Shown: positions 35,487 to 45,190, counted from the stretch's first letter. The stretch: DNA of 64,000 nt from Ga0077548 sp035440445 (GCA_035440445.1 DAORMJ010000014.1:25766-89765), one strand, 5' to 3'. Program-made: numbers and translations. The notes: a model not told the origin generated them from the sequence alone.

Positions 35487-36364
35487 ATGCCCGAATTACC
35501 CGAAGTCGAGACGGTTCGCCGCGGCCTTGTACCGGTGATGGAAGGCGCCACCATCGAGCGGATCGAGGTGCGGCGTCCTGACCTGCGCTGGCCGTTTCCC
35601 GAGCGCTTCGCCGAACGCATGCGGGGCAGGAAGATCGAAGCCCTCCGCCGCCGCGCGAAATATCTGCTCGCCGATCTCGATCAAGGCGAGACGCTGATCA
35701 TGCATCTCGGCATGTCTGGCTCGTTCCGGGTGCTGCTTGGTAACGAGGAGACTTCGCCTGGCGAGTTCATGTATCCGCGCTCGGTCGCATCCGTGCATGA
35801 TCATGTTGTTTTCCATCTCGCGCCGCGCGCGACCGTGACCTTCAACGATCCGCGCCGCTTCGGCGCCATGCTGATGAGCGGCACCGCGACGCTTGGCGAG
35901 CACGCGCTCTTCAAGGGCCTCCCGAGCCGCTCGGCGAGGAACTGACGCCCGGCTATCTCGCCTCCGCCTGCGCAGGGCGCAAGACCAGCCTGAAGGCGGC
36001 ACTTCTCGATCAGCGCATCGTGGCGGGCCTCGGCAATATATATGTCTCGGAGGCGCTGCACCGCGCGCATCTGTCGCCGAAGAAGCCCGCAGGCGTGTTG
36101 GCGGACCGCAAGGGCGCACCCACGGAAGCTGCGCAACGCCTCGTTCCCGCGATCCGCAAGGTCATCGAGACCGCGATCGAGGCGGGTGGGTCGTCGCTGC
36201 GCGATCACCGCAAGACCGATGGCGAACTCGGCATGTTCCAGCACCGTTTCCGGGTTTATGACCGGGAAGGCGTGCGCTGTCCGACGCGCGGTTGCAGCGG
36301 CACCGTCAAGGCAATCGTGCAGAATGCCCGCACGACTTATTACTGCCCGGTCTGTCAGCGCTGA
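35487..36364 (+). pseudogene. mutM: Formamidopyrimidine-DNA glycosylase, frameshifted
   Basis: Base-excision glycosylase/AP lyase for 8-oxoguanine. The first frame starts with the catalytic MPELPEVETVRRGL, has the RRRAKYLLADL lysine region, LIMHLGMSG and FNDPRRFG, then ends at a stop at 35943. The rest continues in another frame from about 35924: EPLGEELTPGYLASACAGRK, GLGNIYVSEALHRAHLSP, and the zinc finger (Cys-x4-Cys-x16-Cys-x2-Cys) to 36364. Total length 878 nt is not a multiple of three. One missing base (or four, if GLGPEPLG was ancestral) in the C-rich stretch at 35919-35923 explains it. All functional residues survive, so a sequencing or assembly error is as likely as a true mutation. 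Confidence 0.88.
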
Positions 36365-36417
36365 GATTGCGGCCGCCCCCGCCCTTCGATAGCAAAGAGC
36401 CAATCGGAGGAACGCGC

Positions 36418-37191
36418 ATGGCTTATGAAACCATTTTGGCAGAAGTCGAAGGCCGCGTCGGCATCATCACACTCAATCGGCCCAAGGCGCTGAACGCGCT
36501 GAACTCCCAACTCTTCAAGGAAATGAATGAGGTGCTGGATGGCTGGGAGACCGATGAGAGCATCGGTTGCGTGCTCCTGACTGGTTCGGACAAAGCCTTC
36601 GCCGCCGGGGCCGACATCAAGGAGATGGAGCCCCTCTCTTATCCCGGTACCTATGTCGACGATTTCATCACGCCCTGGGACCGGCTCGGCCGCTTTCGCA
36701 AGCCGCTGGTTGCCGCGGTCGCAGGCTACGCGCTCGGCGGCGGCTGCGAACTGGCGATGATGTGCGACATCGTGCTTGCGGCCGACAATGCTCAGTTCGG
36801 CCAGCCCGAGATCAAGCTCGGCGTCATTCCGGGTGCTGGCGGAACGCAGCGGCTCACCCGCATCATCGGCAAGGCCAAGGCCATGGAGCTCGTGCTGACC
36901 GGCCGCATGATGGGTGCCGAAGAAGCCGAGCGCTCCGGGCTCGTCGCCCGCGTGATCCCACTTGCAGAGCTCAAGAACGAGGCGATGAACGTCGCGCAGA
37001 CCATCGCGGGCCTGTCGCTTCCCGCTGTCATGATCGCCAAGGAGAGCGTTAACCGCGCTTACGAGACCACGCTTGCCGAAGGCATTCGCTTCGAGCGGCG
37101 GGTGTTTCAGTCGCTTTTCGGCACCGGCGACCAGAAGGAAGGCATGAACGCCTTTGTTTCCAAGCGCGCGCCTGCCTTCAAGCATCGGTAA
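36418..37191 (+). CDS. Enoyl-CoA hydratase
   Basis: Crotonase-fold hydratase of fatty-acid beta-oxidation or a related CoA pathway. 257 aa: oxyanion-hole segment SDKAFAAGADIKEM, second oxyanion region YALGGGCELAMMCDIVLA, catalytic Glu segment FGQPEIKLGVIPGAGGTQRL with both active-site glutamates (E in CELAM, E in PEIKLG) present, as in short-chain hydratase ECHS1/FadB1 types. The ATG follows GGAGG six bases upstream. 53 nt after mutM on the same strand. Confidence 0.94.
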   Translation: MAYETILAEVEGRVGIITLNRPKALNALNSQLFKEMNEVLDGWETDESIGCVLLTGSDKAFAAGADIKEMEPLSYPGTYVDDFITPWDRLGRFRKPLVAAVAGYALGGGCELAMMCDIVLAADNAQFGQPEIKLGVIPGAGGTQRLTRIIGKAKAMELVLTGRMMGAEEAERSGLVARVIPLAELKNEAMNVAQTIAGLSLPAVMIAKESVNRAYETTLAEGIRFERRVFQSLFGTGDQKEGMNAFVSKRAPAFKHR

Positions 37192-37221
37192 AATAAAGCG
37201 AATTTCGGCGTCATTCTTTGA

Positions 37222-37250
37222 TTGACGGGCCAGACGAGCCCGCCTATAGG
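37222..37250 (+). promoter_or_regulatory. Sigma-70-type promoter for rpsT
   Basis: TTGACG (37222-37227) and TATAGG (37245-37250) are separated by exactly 17 bases, 77 nt before the rpsT ATG. Agreement with the -35 consensus is 5 of 6 and with -10 4 of 6. Called by eye; transcription start not known. Confidence 0.65.
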
Positions 37251-37326
37251 AACGCGCGCCGTACGAGCAGCCGCCTGAAAGCGGCCGCCTCGGCTTTCTG
37301 ACATCTAACCTGACGGTACAGGCTTC

Positions 37327-37590
37327 ATGGCCAATACGACTTCTGCAAAAAAAGCGGCGCGTAAGATCGCTCGCCGCACCGAGATCAACACCAATCGCCG
37401 TTCGCGCATGCGCACCCTCGTGCGCGGCGTGGAAGAAGCGCTGAGCGGCGGCGATGCGGCTAAGGCGAAGGACGCGCTCAAGGCGGCCGAGCCCGCGATC
37501 GTTCGCGCGGCCCAGACCGGCGTCATCCATCGCAACACGGCTTCGCGTACCGTTTCGCGGCTTGCTGCACGCGTAAAGAAGCTCGGCTGA
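37327..37590 (+). CDS. rpsT: 30S ribosomal protein S20
   Basis: Small, basic 16S-binding ribosomal protein. 87 aa, three-helix composition: MANTTSAKKAARKIARRTEINTNRRSRMR opening, typical GVIHRNTASRTVSRLAARVKKL end. Monocistronic, with its own promoter upstream and a clear terminator downstream; it precedes dnaA, as in many alphaproteobacteria. Confidence 0.97.
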   Translation: MANTTSAKKAARKIARRTEINTNRRSRMRTLVRGVEEALSGGDAAKAKDALKAAEPAIVRAAQTGVIHRNTASRTVSRLAARVKKLG

Positions 37591-37624
37591 TCGAGCCGCT
37601 TCATTAAGCCAATCGAAATTTGAG

Positions 37625-37653
37625 AAAGCCCGGCTTCGCGCCGGGCTTTTTTG
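37625..37653 (+). terminator. Rho-independent terminator of rpsT
   Basis: Stem AGCCCGGC paired with GCCGGGCT around a TTCGC-type loop, ending in a run of six T (37647-37652), 35 nt after the rpsT stop. Textbook intrinsic terminator. Confidence 0.92.
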
Positions 37654-38498
37654 TTGCGTGTTGTCGCGCTGTTACACGCTTACCTTTGTCTGCTTGCGCT
37701 GCATCATACGAAGAAAGTTTTTGCAAGCCCTTCGGCGTTGCGGGCGCGATGTTGCGCCAGCGGCTGCGTGCTTTTCTTTGAACGAAAATCGCAAAGAGTC
37801 ACAGAACCTTGCGCAGTAAGCGCGATGACGGAGTTGGAAATTCGTTCTTTGTGCTTGGTTCGCGCCAACGAAATAGTTTCATTGATCTGTCGTGGAAGCG
37901 TCACGTTGCAACAAAGCCATGAGCGCGAATCTGCTTGAAGAGTCAGCGCGTTGCTGCGCGAATGCTGTTGGCAAAAGAAGTTTTGTGCGCTGCTCGCAAG
38001 CGTGCTCGAAAAAAACTTAAATAAAAGTTCGTTGCGCGCGGCCTAAGCACTGCTATCGTCCAGTCGTTCTCCGGGGCTTCCGGCGGGCTTCACTTCAGGA
38101 CTAGCGTGTTACGCACTCAAAATTTTTGAGGTGGGGTTCTTTTGTCTCAAAATGCATCACCATCGCGTGGATGCAAGGTGACGACGGAAGGCCAGGCTGA
38201 ACAGACGGCAGAGATAAAAACAGTGCCCGGCGACAATGCCGGGGTAAGTAACAGAGAATGCGGCGCGAGACTTGCTCTTGCGTGCCGAGCGGGGCGGCGA
38301 TGAAAAAGTTTTTGGATTGCTTACGGCAGAATTCAGTTCTTGATCACCCGTTGAGTTTCCTGCGCGAAGGCCCTTATTGCGGCTGACGCGCTCTTTACCT
38401 CCGACCGACTACTTCCTTCAAAATCCGGTTCTCAACATCGCGCGCGACTTTTCGCGCCGGTTGCGGAGCCGTCTGTTAAGGCAAGGTGCAGCAACCCA
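37654..38498. other. 845-nt gene-free leader upstream of dnaA
   Basis: No convincing coding frame. It is visibly more AT-rich than its surroundings in places (around 38010-38030). Seen in it: a perfect inverted repeat CTCAAAA-T-TTTTGAG at 38116-38130, with CTCAAAAT recurring exactly 30 nt later (38146); a GC hairpin CCCGGC/GCCGGG at 38226-38243; a CAAAA/TTTTG pair at 37972-37985; and three GANTC sites (37796, 37927, 37940), the CcrM methylation target. No consensus DnaA 9-mer (TTATNCACA type) was found by eye on either strand, so it is not called as oriC. Most likely a long dnaA regulatory region. Confidence 0.6.
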
Positions 38499-39968
38499 AT
38501 GAACGCTCCAAAGTTGAATCCCGAAGTCGACACCCACGATCGCGCGAGCGCGGACACGCATGCTTCGCAATGGGACCGCATCCGCAAGAAGTTGCGCGCG
38601 GAACTCGGGGAGGAAACCTACACGAGCTGGTTTGCGAGCCTGCAACTCGTCGGCTGCGATGGCGAAAGCGTGCGGCTTTCGGTGCCGACGCGCTTTCTGA
38701 AGTCCTGGATCGAGGAGCATCACTTCCAGCGCCTCAAAGGTCATTGGCAGACCGAAGTGCCGGGCGTCACGAAAGTAGAGCTTGTTGTCCGCACCGCGGT
38801 GGTGCGCTCGCAGGTCGCCCATGGGAAGCCGGAAGCGGCGAAGCTCGTGGTTCCGGAGGCCGACCGCTTTGGCAAGCGTCCGGTGGTGCGGGTCGCGAGC
38901 AACGTGCGCAGCGACGGGCAGAGCGGCTCGCCGCTCGATCCGCGCATGACGTTCGCGACCTTTATCGTCGGCCGGCAGAACGGCCTCGCCCATGCGGCCG
39001 CAAGACAGATCGTCGAGGGTGGCATGTCGGCGAACGGCACACCGCGCTTCAACCCGCTTTATGTTCACGCCTCCGTGGGCTTGGGCAAAACCCATCTCCT
39101 GCAGGCGATCGCGCATGCCTATGATGCGCAGGGCAAGCGCGCGGTCTATCTGACGGCAGAAAAGTTCATGTATGGCTTCGTCGCCGCGCTGAAGAACCAG
39201 TCGGCGATCGCCTTCAAGGAAGCGCTGCGCGGCATCGATGCGCTCATTATCGACGACCTGCAGTTCCTGCAGGGGCGCGCCGTGCAGCAGGAGTTCTGCC
39301 ACACGCTGAACGCGCTGACCGACGCCGGGCGTCAGGTGGTTGTCGCCGCCGATCGTCCCCCGGTCGAACTTGAAAATCTGGAAGATCGCGTGCGCTCGCG
39401 TCTGGGTGGCGGACTGACGGTCGAAGTCGGCCCGATGGAGGAGGAACTTCGCCTCAACATCCTGATGGCGCGCAGCGCCCTTCTGAAAGCGGAAGACCCG
39501 CGTTTTGAAGTGCCGCTTCCCGTTCTTTCTCATGTCGCCTCGCAGGTGACGCAGAGCGGCCGCGATCTGGAAGCGGCGGTGACGCGGCTTCTGCATCACA
39601 GCCAGTTTTACAAGAAGGCCGTGACCACGGAACTCGCCGATGAAGTGATCCGCGATCTCGTGCGCCCGACCGATCCGCGCCGCATCCGCGTCGAAGACAT
39701 TCTGAAGGTGGTTTCGAAGCACTATGGCGTCACGCGCGCCGATCTGTTGTCGTCCCGCCGCACGGCCAACGTGGTGCGCCCGCGCCAGATCGCGATGTAT
39801 CTCGCGAAGGTGCTGACCCTGCGCTCGCTGCCCGAGATCGGCCGCCGCTTCGGCGGAAGAGATCACACAACTGTGCTTCACGCCGTTCGCAAGATCGAGG
39901 GGCTGGTGCAGGGCGACAAGGTGCTCTCCGAGGAGATCGACGTCCTGAAGCGGATGCTGATGGAATAG
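38499..39968 (+). CDS. dnaA: Chromosomal replication initiator protein DnaA
   Basis: AAA+ initiator that melts oriC. 489 aa: domain I WDRIRKKLRAELGEETYTSWF (about 25-100); variable domain II; AAA+ domain III with Walker A VGLGKTHLLQA and Walker B ALIIDDLQFLQG; domain IV DNA-binding helix-turn-helix with signature GGRDHTTVLHAVRKIE near the C-terminus. The ATG at 38499 lies downstream of the long 845-nt leader. Followed by dnaN after 267 nt. Confidence 0.98.
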   Translation: MNAPKLNPEVDTHDRASADTHASQWDRIRKKLRAELGEETYTSWFASLQLVGCDGESVRLSVPTRFLKSWIEEHHFQRLKGHWQTEVPGVTKVELVVRTAVVRSQVAHGKPEAAKLVVPEADRFGKRPVVRVASNVRSDGQSGSPLDPRMTFATFIVGRQNGLAHAAARQIVEGGMSANGTPRFNPLYVHASVGLGKTHLLQAIAHAYDAQGKRAVYLTAEKFMYGFVAALKNQSAIAFKEALRGIDALIIDDLQFLQGRAVQQEFCHTLNALTDAGRQVVVAADRPPVELENLEDRVRSRLGGGLTVEVGPMEEELRLNILMARSALLKAEDPRFEVPLPVLSHVASQVTQSGRDLEAAVTRLLHHSQFYKKAVTTELADEVIRDLVRPTDPRRIRVEDILKVVSKHYGVTRADLLSSRRTANVVRPRQIAMYLAKVLTLRSLPEIGRRFGGRDHTTVLHAVRKIEGLVQGDKVLSEEIDVLKRMLME

Positions 39969-40235
39969 CGCGCCCTCCGTCAGAACACGGGGCGCGGGTG
40001 AGCGCTCTCCGTAGAAGTGCCCGTCTTTGGCTTAGCTCTGCGGGGTCGAGCGCAGACCAGGGACCAAAGCGGACTCTCGTTCCGGAGAAAGTCATGAGGC
40101 TCCGGTGCCGCGGGCTTGGCACTCTTGTCTCATGCCCTTAAAGTCACCGCCCCGGCGGCGTCCGGCGGCCCGCAGGCGGGCCGGTGCGCCGCCGGAATGG
40201 TCTCCAAGCACGCATTTCTATTCCGGGTTTCTTCC

Positions 40236-41351
40236 ATGAAGGTCACGATCGAACGCGCGCAGCTCGCGAAATCTCTCGCCCACGTCCATCGCGTGGTCGA
40301 GCGGCGGAACACGATCCCCATTCTCGCGAACGTGCTTCTGCGCGCCGGCAAGTCGAGCGTGGAACTCAAGGCGACCGATCTCGACCTGGAAATCGTGGAG
40401 ACCGCGCCGGGCGAAGCGAAGCAGACCGGCGCGACCACCGTTCCCGCGCACATGATCCATGACATCGTCCGCAAGCTGCCCGAAGGCGCGCAGGTGGAAT
40501 TGCAGAGTGCCGCCGACGGCACGCAATTGCAGGTCCGCGCAGGCCGCTCGAAATTTACGTTGCAGGCGCTGCCCGAGACCGACTTTCCGGATCTCGCTGC
40601 CGGCGAGATGACGCATAGCTTCACGATCGGAAGCGCCGACCTGAAGCGGCTCGTGGATCGCACGCAGTTTGCGATCTCAACCGAAGAGACGCGCTATTAT
40701 CTGAACGGCATTTATTTTCACACGATCGACGCCGGCGGCGACAAGCTGCGCGCGGTCGCGACCGACGGTCATCGTCTCGCGCAGGCTGAGATCGCAGCGC
40801 CCGAAGGCGCCAAGGGGATGCCCGGCATCATCGTGCCGCGCAAAACCGTCGCCGAAGTGCAGCGCCTGATCGACGACGCGGGCGAAGAGGTAAAGATCGA
40901 ACTTTCTGCGACCAAGATCCGCTTCTCGCTCGGCAACGCGGTGCTGACCTCGAAGCTGATCGACGGCACCTTCCCGGATTACGCTCGCGTGATTCCGGCG
41001 GGCAATGACAAGACGCTTGTGGTCGACAAGAGCGAATTCATGTCTGCGGTCGATCGCGTCTCGACCGTGTCTAGCGAACGCGGCCGCGCGGTGAAGCTCG
41101 CGCTCACCGACGGCAAGCTGATGCTCTCCGTGATCAATCCGGACTCCGGCTCCGCGATCGAAGAGCTTGAGGTCGAATATGGCGCGGAAGCGCTCGATAT
41201 CGGCTTCAACGGCCGGTATCTCCTCGACATCCTGCAGCAGGTCGGTGGCGAGAAGGCGCGGCTGAAGCTGGCGGATCCCGGCTCGCCGACGCTGATCGAG
41301 GACATGGAAGGCGACGGCGCGCTTTACGTGCTGATGCCGATGCGGGTCTAG
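40236..41351 (+). CDS. dnaN: DNA polymerase III subunit beta (sliding clamp)
   Basis: Dimeric ring clamp giving processivity to DNA polymerases. 371 aa with three clamp domains; family-typical MKVTIERAQLAKSLAHVHRVVERRNTIPIL opening, FPDLAAGEM, YLNGIYFH and DGHRLAQAE, and the C-terminal YVLMPMRV that lines the peptide-binding pocket. The ATG at 40236 matches the family; an in-frame extension upstream was rejected. The preceding 267 nt from dnaA hold no gene. Confidence 0.98.
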   Translation: MKVTIERAQLAKSLAHVHRVVERRNTIPILANVLLRAGKSSVELKATDLDLEIVETAPGEAKQTGATTVPAHMIHDIVRKLPEGAQVELQSAADGTQLQVRAGRSKFTLQALPETDFPDLAAGEMTHSFTIGSADLKRLVDRTQFAISTEETRYYLNGIYFHTIDAGGDKLRAVATDGHRLAQAEIAAPEGAKGMPGIIVPRKTVAEVQRLIDDAGEEVKIELSATKIRFSLGNAVLTSKLIDGTFPDYARVIPAGNDKTLVVDKSEFMSAVDRVSTVSSERGRAVKLALTDGKLMLSVINPDSGSAIEELEVEYGAEALDIGFNGRYLLDILQQVGGEKARLKLADPGSPTLIEDMEGDGALYVLMPMRV

Positions 41352-41383
41352 GCGCGAGGGGTGGTCCCTTCGCGCATTGCGCC

Positions 41384-42526
41384 GTGATTCCGCACGCTCG
41401 CCTTCTCAAGCTCAAACTTTCCAATTTCCGTTCTTACCGGCAGGCGGCGCTCGATCTTGCGGGCCGGACCGCGCTCTTTCTCGGGCCGAACGGCGCGGGG
41501 AAAACCAATATTCTCGAGGCGGTTTCGTTTCTGACGCCGGGGCGGGGTCTGCGCCGCGCGACGCTTGAAGACGTCGCCGCGACCGAAGGCGACGGCTCCT
41601 GGGCGGTTGCCGCCGAAGTCGATGGTGCGTTCGGTGAAGCGCTGCTCGGCACCGGCATCGATGCGCCGGCGACAGGCGAAACGCCGTCGCGCCGTTCGCG
41701 CATCGACCGCGAGCCGGTGTCTTCGGCGACCGCCTTTGCGGATCATCTGCGCGTGATCTGGCTGATACCGGAGATGGACGGCCTGTTTCTGGGAGCCGCC
41801 GGAGAACGCCGCCGCTTTCTCGACCGGCTCGTGCTTGCGATCGATGCGGAACACGCGGGCCGCGTATCGGCGCTCGACCGAGCCTTGCGCTCGCGCAACC
41901 GTCTGCTGGAAGAGCCGAACTTCGACCGGAAGTGGATGGATGCGATCGAGCACGAGGTCGCGGAGCTTGGCGTTGCGGTCGCAGCCGCCCGCGCCGAAAC
42001 GGTGCAGCGGCTCCGGGCCGAGATCGATAGAAACCGCGCGCCCGAGACCGGCTTTCCGACCGCGCAGATCGCGCTCGACGGCGAAATCGAACGCGCCTTG
42101 CAGAGCGAAAGCGCGACCGAGGCAGAGGAGCGCTATCGAGCGCGCCTGTTTGAAAACCGCGGCCGCGATCGCGCGGCGGGCCGTACGCTCGACGGACCGC
42201 ATCGCTCGGATCTTCTCGTCCATCATGCCGAGAAAGGGATCGAAGCCGCGCGGGCCTCGACGGGAGAACGCAAGGCGCTGCTCGTCGGCCTCATTCTTTC
42301 CCATGCGCGTCTGGTGACCGCGATGCACGGCTTTGCACCCATCGTGCTGCTCGACGACGTCGCGGCGTTTCTGGATGCCGAGCGCCGTGCGGCGCTGTTC
42401 GCCTCGCTTGATCGTCTTGGCGCGCAGGTGCTCGTCACCGGCGTCGATGAAAGTGCGTTTGAGGCGCTCGACAAAAGCGCCATCCGCTTCCGGGTGAGCC
42501 CCGGGGAAGCCTCGCGGATCGCGTGA
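41384..42526 (+). CDS. recF: DNA replication/repair protein RecF
   Basis: SMC-like ATPase that helps RecOR load RecA at single-strand gaps. 380 aa: Walker A LGPNGAGKTNILEAVSFL at about residue 32, GERRRFLDRLVLAID, DGPHRSDLL, signature TGERKALLVGL, and Walker B IVLLDDVAAFLDAERR. GTG start 32 nt after dnaN, consistent with cotranscription. Confidence 0.96.
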   Translation: MIPHARLLKLKLSNFRSYRQAALDLAGRTALFLGPNGAGKTNILEAVSFLTPGRGLRRATLEDVAATEGDGSWAVAAEVDGAFGEALLGTGIDAPATGETPSRRSRIDREPVSSATAFADHLRVIWLIPEMDGLFLGAAGERRRFLDRLVLAIDAEHAGRVSALDRALRSRNRLLEEPNFDRKWMDAIEHEVAELGVAVAAARAETVQRLRAEIDRNRAPETGFPTAQIALDGEIERALQSESATEAEERYRARLFENRGRDRAAGRTLDGPHRSDLLVHHAEKGIEAARASTGERKALLVGLILSHARLVTAMHGFAPIVLLDDVAAFLDAERRAALFASLDRLGAQVLVTGVDESAFEALDKSAIRFRVSPGEASRIA

Positions 42527-42766
42527 GCCGGGCCGCACGCTGTCAAAAAGAATGCGCCGGAACCCGCGCTTTATTGAGGTTCGGCCAGGACCCGCGAAGG
42601 GCGTTCTGAGGGGCCCGAAACAGGCCTGTTTTTCAAGGGCTTGCGAGGGCCAAAATACCCGCCACGGCGCCATTTTTTCCAAGGTTTTGCCTCCCCATAT
42701 GAGGTAAAATCGGCGTGGCAAATCAGCCGCGAATCGCGACGGAAAATCATCCCGGAAGATCACCCC

Positions 42767-45190
42767 ATGACTCAGGCTGCCGGCAGCACCAATCCCGCCG
42801 AATACGGCGCGGATTCCATTCAGGTTCTCAAAGGGCTTGATGCGGTCCGCAAACGTCCCGGCATGTATATCGGCGACACCGACGACGGTTCGGGTCTCCA
42901 CCACATGGTCTATGAGGTGGTGGACAACGCGATCGATGAAGCGCTCGCCGGCCACGCGACCGAAGTCACCGTCACGCTGAACGCCGACGGCTCCTGCACC
43001 GTCACCGATAACGGCCGCGGAATCCCGACCGACATTCACAAGGACGAAGGCGTCTCGGCAGCGGAAGTCATCATGACCCAGCTGCACGCCGGCGGAAAAT
43101 TCAACCAGGATTCCTACAAGGTCTCCGGCGGTCTGCATGGCGTCGGCGTTTCCGTCGTCAACGCGTTGTCCGAATATCTCGATCTGACGATCTGGCGGAA
43201 CGGCAAGGAGCACACCATGCGCTTCCGTCATGGCGACGCGGAAGCGCCGCTGAAGGTTGTCGGCGATGCCGGCGGCAAGAAGGGCACCAAGGTCAGCTTC
43301 CTGCCGAGCAAGGAAACCTTCTCCAAGATCGAATTCGACTTTGCGACCCTCGAGCATCGGCTGCGCGAGCTTGCATTCCTGAATTCGGGCGTGCGCATCA
43401 TCCTCTCCGACCTCCGCGGGCCGGAGCCGAAGGTCGATGAAATGCTTTATGAAGGCGGCGTAGAAGCCTTCGTGAAGTTCATCGACCGCACCAAGCAGTC
43501 GCTGGTTTCAAGCCCGGTGATGATCAAGGCCGAGCACAACGGCATCGGCGTCGAATGCGCGATCTCGTGGAACGACAGCTATCACGAGTCTGTGCTCTGC
43601 TTCACGAACAACATCCCGCAACGCGACCGCGGCACGCATTTCACCGGCTTCGCAGCGGCACTCACGCGCCAGGTTATCAGCTACGCGGAATCCTCCGGCA
43701 TCGCAGGCAAGGCGAAAGTCTCGCTCTCCGGCGAAGATTGCCGCGAAGGCTTGACGGCCGTGCTTTCGGTGAAAGTGCCGGACCCGAAATTTTCCTCGCA
43801 AACCAAGGACAAGCTGGTTTCTTCCGAAGTTCGTCCGGTGGTCGAAACCATCGTGTCGGAGGCGCTGCAGAAGTGGCTCGAGACGCGCCCGCAGGAAGCC
43901 AAGGCCGTGGTCGGCAAGGTCGTGGAAGCGGCGAGTGCGCGCGAAGCCGCGCGCAAGGCGCGCGAGCTCACCCGCCGCAAGGGCGCGCTCGACATCGCCT
44001 CACTCCCTGGCAAACTGGCCGACTGTCAGGAGCGCGATCCCGCGAAGTCCGAACTCTTCATCGTCGAGGGTGACTCGGCAGGCGGCAGCGCGAAGCAGGG
44101 CCGCGATCGTTCGTTTCAGGCGGTGCTGCCCTTGCGCGGCAAGATCCTGAACGTCGAGCGCGCGCGTCTCGACAAGATGCTGACCTCCGAGCAGATCGGC
44201 ACGCTGATCACCGCGCTCGGCACCGGCATTGGCCGCGAGGACTTCGACGTCTCGAAGCTCCGCTATCACAAGATCATCATCATGACGGACGCCGACGTCG
44301 ACGGCGCGCATATCCGCACGCTGCTCCTGACGTTCTTCTTCCGCCAGATGCCGGAGCTGATCGAGAACGGCCATCTCTTCATCGCGCAGCCGCCGCTTTA
44401 CAAGGTGATGAAGGGCCGCTCCGAGCAATATTTGAAAGATGAGCGTGCGCTCGACGACTATCTGATCGACGGCGGATTGGACGAGGCTGCGCTAAAGCTT
44501 GCGAATGGCGAGACGCGCACGGGCGCCGATCTTGCTGCGGTCATCACGGAAGCGCGGAACGCCCGCTCGATTTTGCGCGGGCTGCATCCGCGTTACGACC
44601 GCCGTGTCGTGGAGCAGATCGCAATCGCGGGTGCGCTCTCGCTCGAAGTGCTGGCCGACGCCAAGAGTGCGGATCAGGCCGCGGCCTATGTGGCGCGACG
44701 GCTGGACACGCTCTCGGACGAAACCGAGCGCGGCTGGGAAGGCGCCTCTGACGAACACGGCTTCAAGTTCACGCGCACGTTGCGCGGCGTGAAGGAGGTC
44801 GTGAACATCGACCAGGCCTTCCTGAATTCGCTCGATGCCCGCAAGCTCGACCAGATGGCGGGACACCTGCAAGAAGTTTACGCAAAGCCCGCGAAGCTCG
44901 TGCGCAAGGAAGATGAGACCGCGGTCTTCGGCCCGACCGGGCTTTACGATGCCGTGGTGAACGTCGGCCGCAAGGGGCTTTCGCTCCAGCGCTATAAAGG
45001 TCTCGGTGAAATGAACCCGGAACAGCTCTGGGAAACCACGCTCGACATCAACGCGCGCTCGCTCTTGCAGGTGAAGGTCAAGGAAGTGGACGAGGCGGGC
45101 GAGCTCTTCAACAAGCTCATGGGCGACGAGGTCGAACCGCGCCGCATCTTTATCCAGGACAATGCGCTCGCCGCGAACGTGGATATTTAG
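42767..45190 (+). CDS. gyrB: DNA gyrase subunit B
   Basis: ATPase subunit of type II topoisomerase introducing negative supercoils. 807 aa: GHKL ATPase domain (DAVRKRPGMYIG, VDNAIDEALAG, GRGIPTDIH, GGLHGVGVSVVNAL), transducer, TOPRIM domain with VEGDSAGGSAKQGRDR and MTDADVDGAHIRTL, and the C-terminal QRYKGLGEMNPEQLWETT. The ATG at 42767 fits alphaproteobacterial GyrB. The 240-nt gap after recF holds a perfect 14-bp palindrome AAACAGGCCTGTTT (42618-42631) of unknown role. Confidence 0.97.
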   Translation: MTQAAGSTNPAEYGADSIQVLKGLDAVRKRPGMYIGDTDDGSGLHHMVYEVVDNAIDEALAGHATEVTVTLNADGSCTVTDNGRGIPTDIHKDEGVSAAEVIMTQLHAGGKFNQDSYKVSGGLHGVGVSVVNALSEYLDLTIWRNGKEHTMRFRHGDAEAPLKVVGDAGGKKGTKVSFLPSKETFSKIEFDFATLEHRLRELAFLNSGVRIILSDLRGPEPKVDEMLYEGGVEAFVKFIDRTKQSLVSSPVMIKAEHNGIGVECAISWNDSYHESVLCFTNNIPQRDRGTHFTGFAAALTRQVISYAESSGIAGKAKVSLSGEDCREGLTAVLSVKVPDPKFSSQTKDKLVSSEVRPVVETIVSEALQKWLETRPQEAKAVVGKVVEAASAREAARKARELTRRKGALDIASLPGKLADCQERDPAKSELFIVEGDSAGGSAKQGRDRSFQAVLPLRGKILNVERARLDKMLTSEQIGTLITALGTGIGREDFDVSKLRYHKIIIMTDADVDGAHIRTLLLTFFFRQMPELIENGHLFIAQPPLYKVMKGRSEQYLKDERALDDYLIDGGLDEAALKLANGETRTGADLAAVITEARNARSILRGLHPRYDRRVVEQIAIAGALSLEVLADAKSADQAAAYVARRLDTLSDETERGWEGASDEHGFKFTRTLRGVKEVVNIDQAFLNSLDARKLDQMAGHLQEVYAKPAKLVRKEDETAVFGPTGLYDAVVNVGRKGLSLQRYKGLGEMNPEQLWETTLDINARSLLQVKVKEVDEAGELFNKLMGDEVEPRRIFIQDNALAANVDI

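Noticed and set aside
37651..37938. Small open frame of 95 codons after rpsT
   Set aside because: Begins inside the rpsT terminator, has atypical composition and no recognisable motif or ribosome-binding site.
37654..38498. Possible chromosomal origin (oriC) next to dnaA
   Set aside because: No consensus DnaA 9-mers seen on either strand, and in many Hyphomicrobiales the origin lies elsewhere (near hemE); only genome-wide skew could decide.
42618..42631. Palindrome AAACAGGCCTGTTT upstream of gyrB as a terminator
   Set aside because: Perfect symmetry leaves no loop and the following T-run is short; it could equally be a protein-binding site, so no type is claimed.
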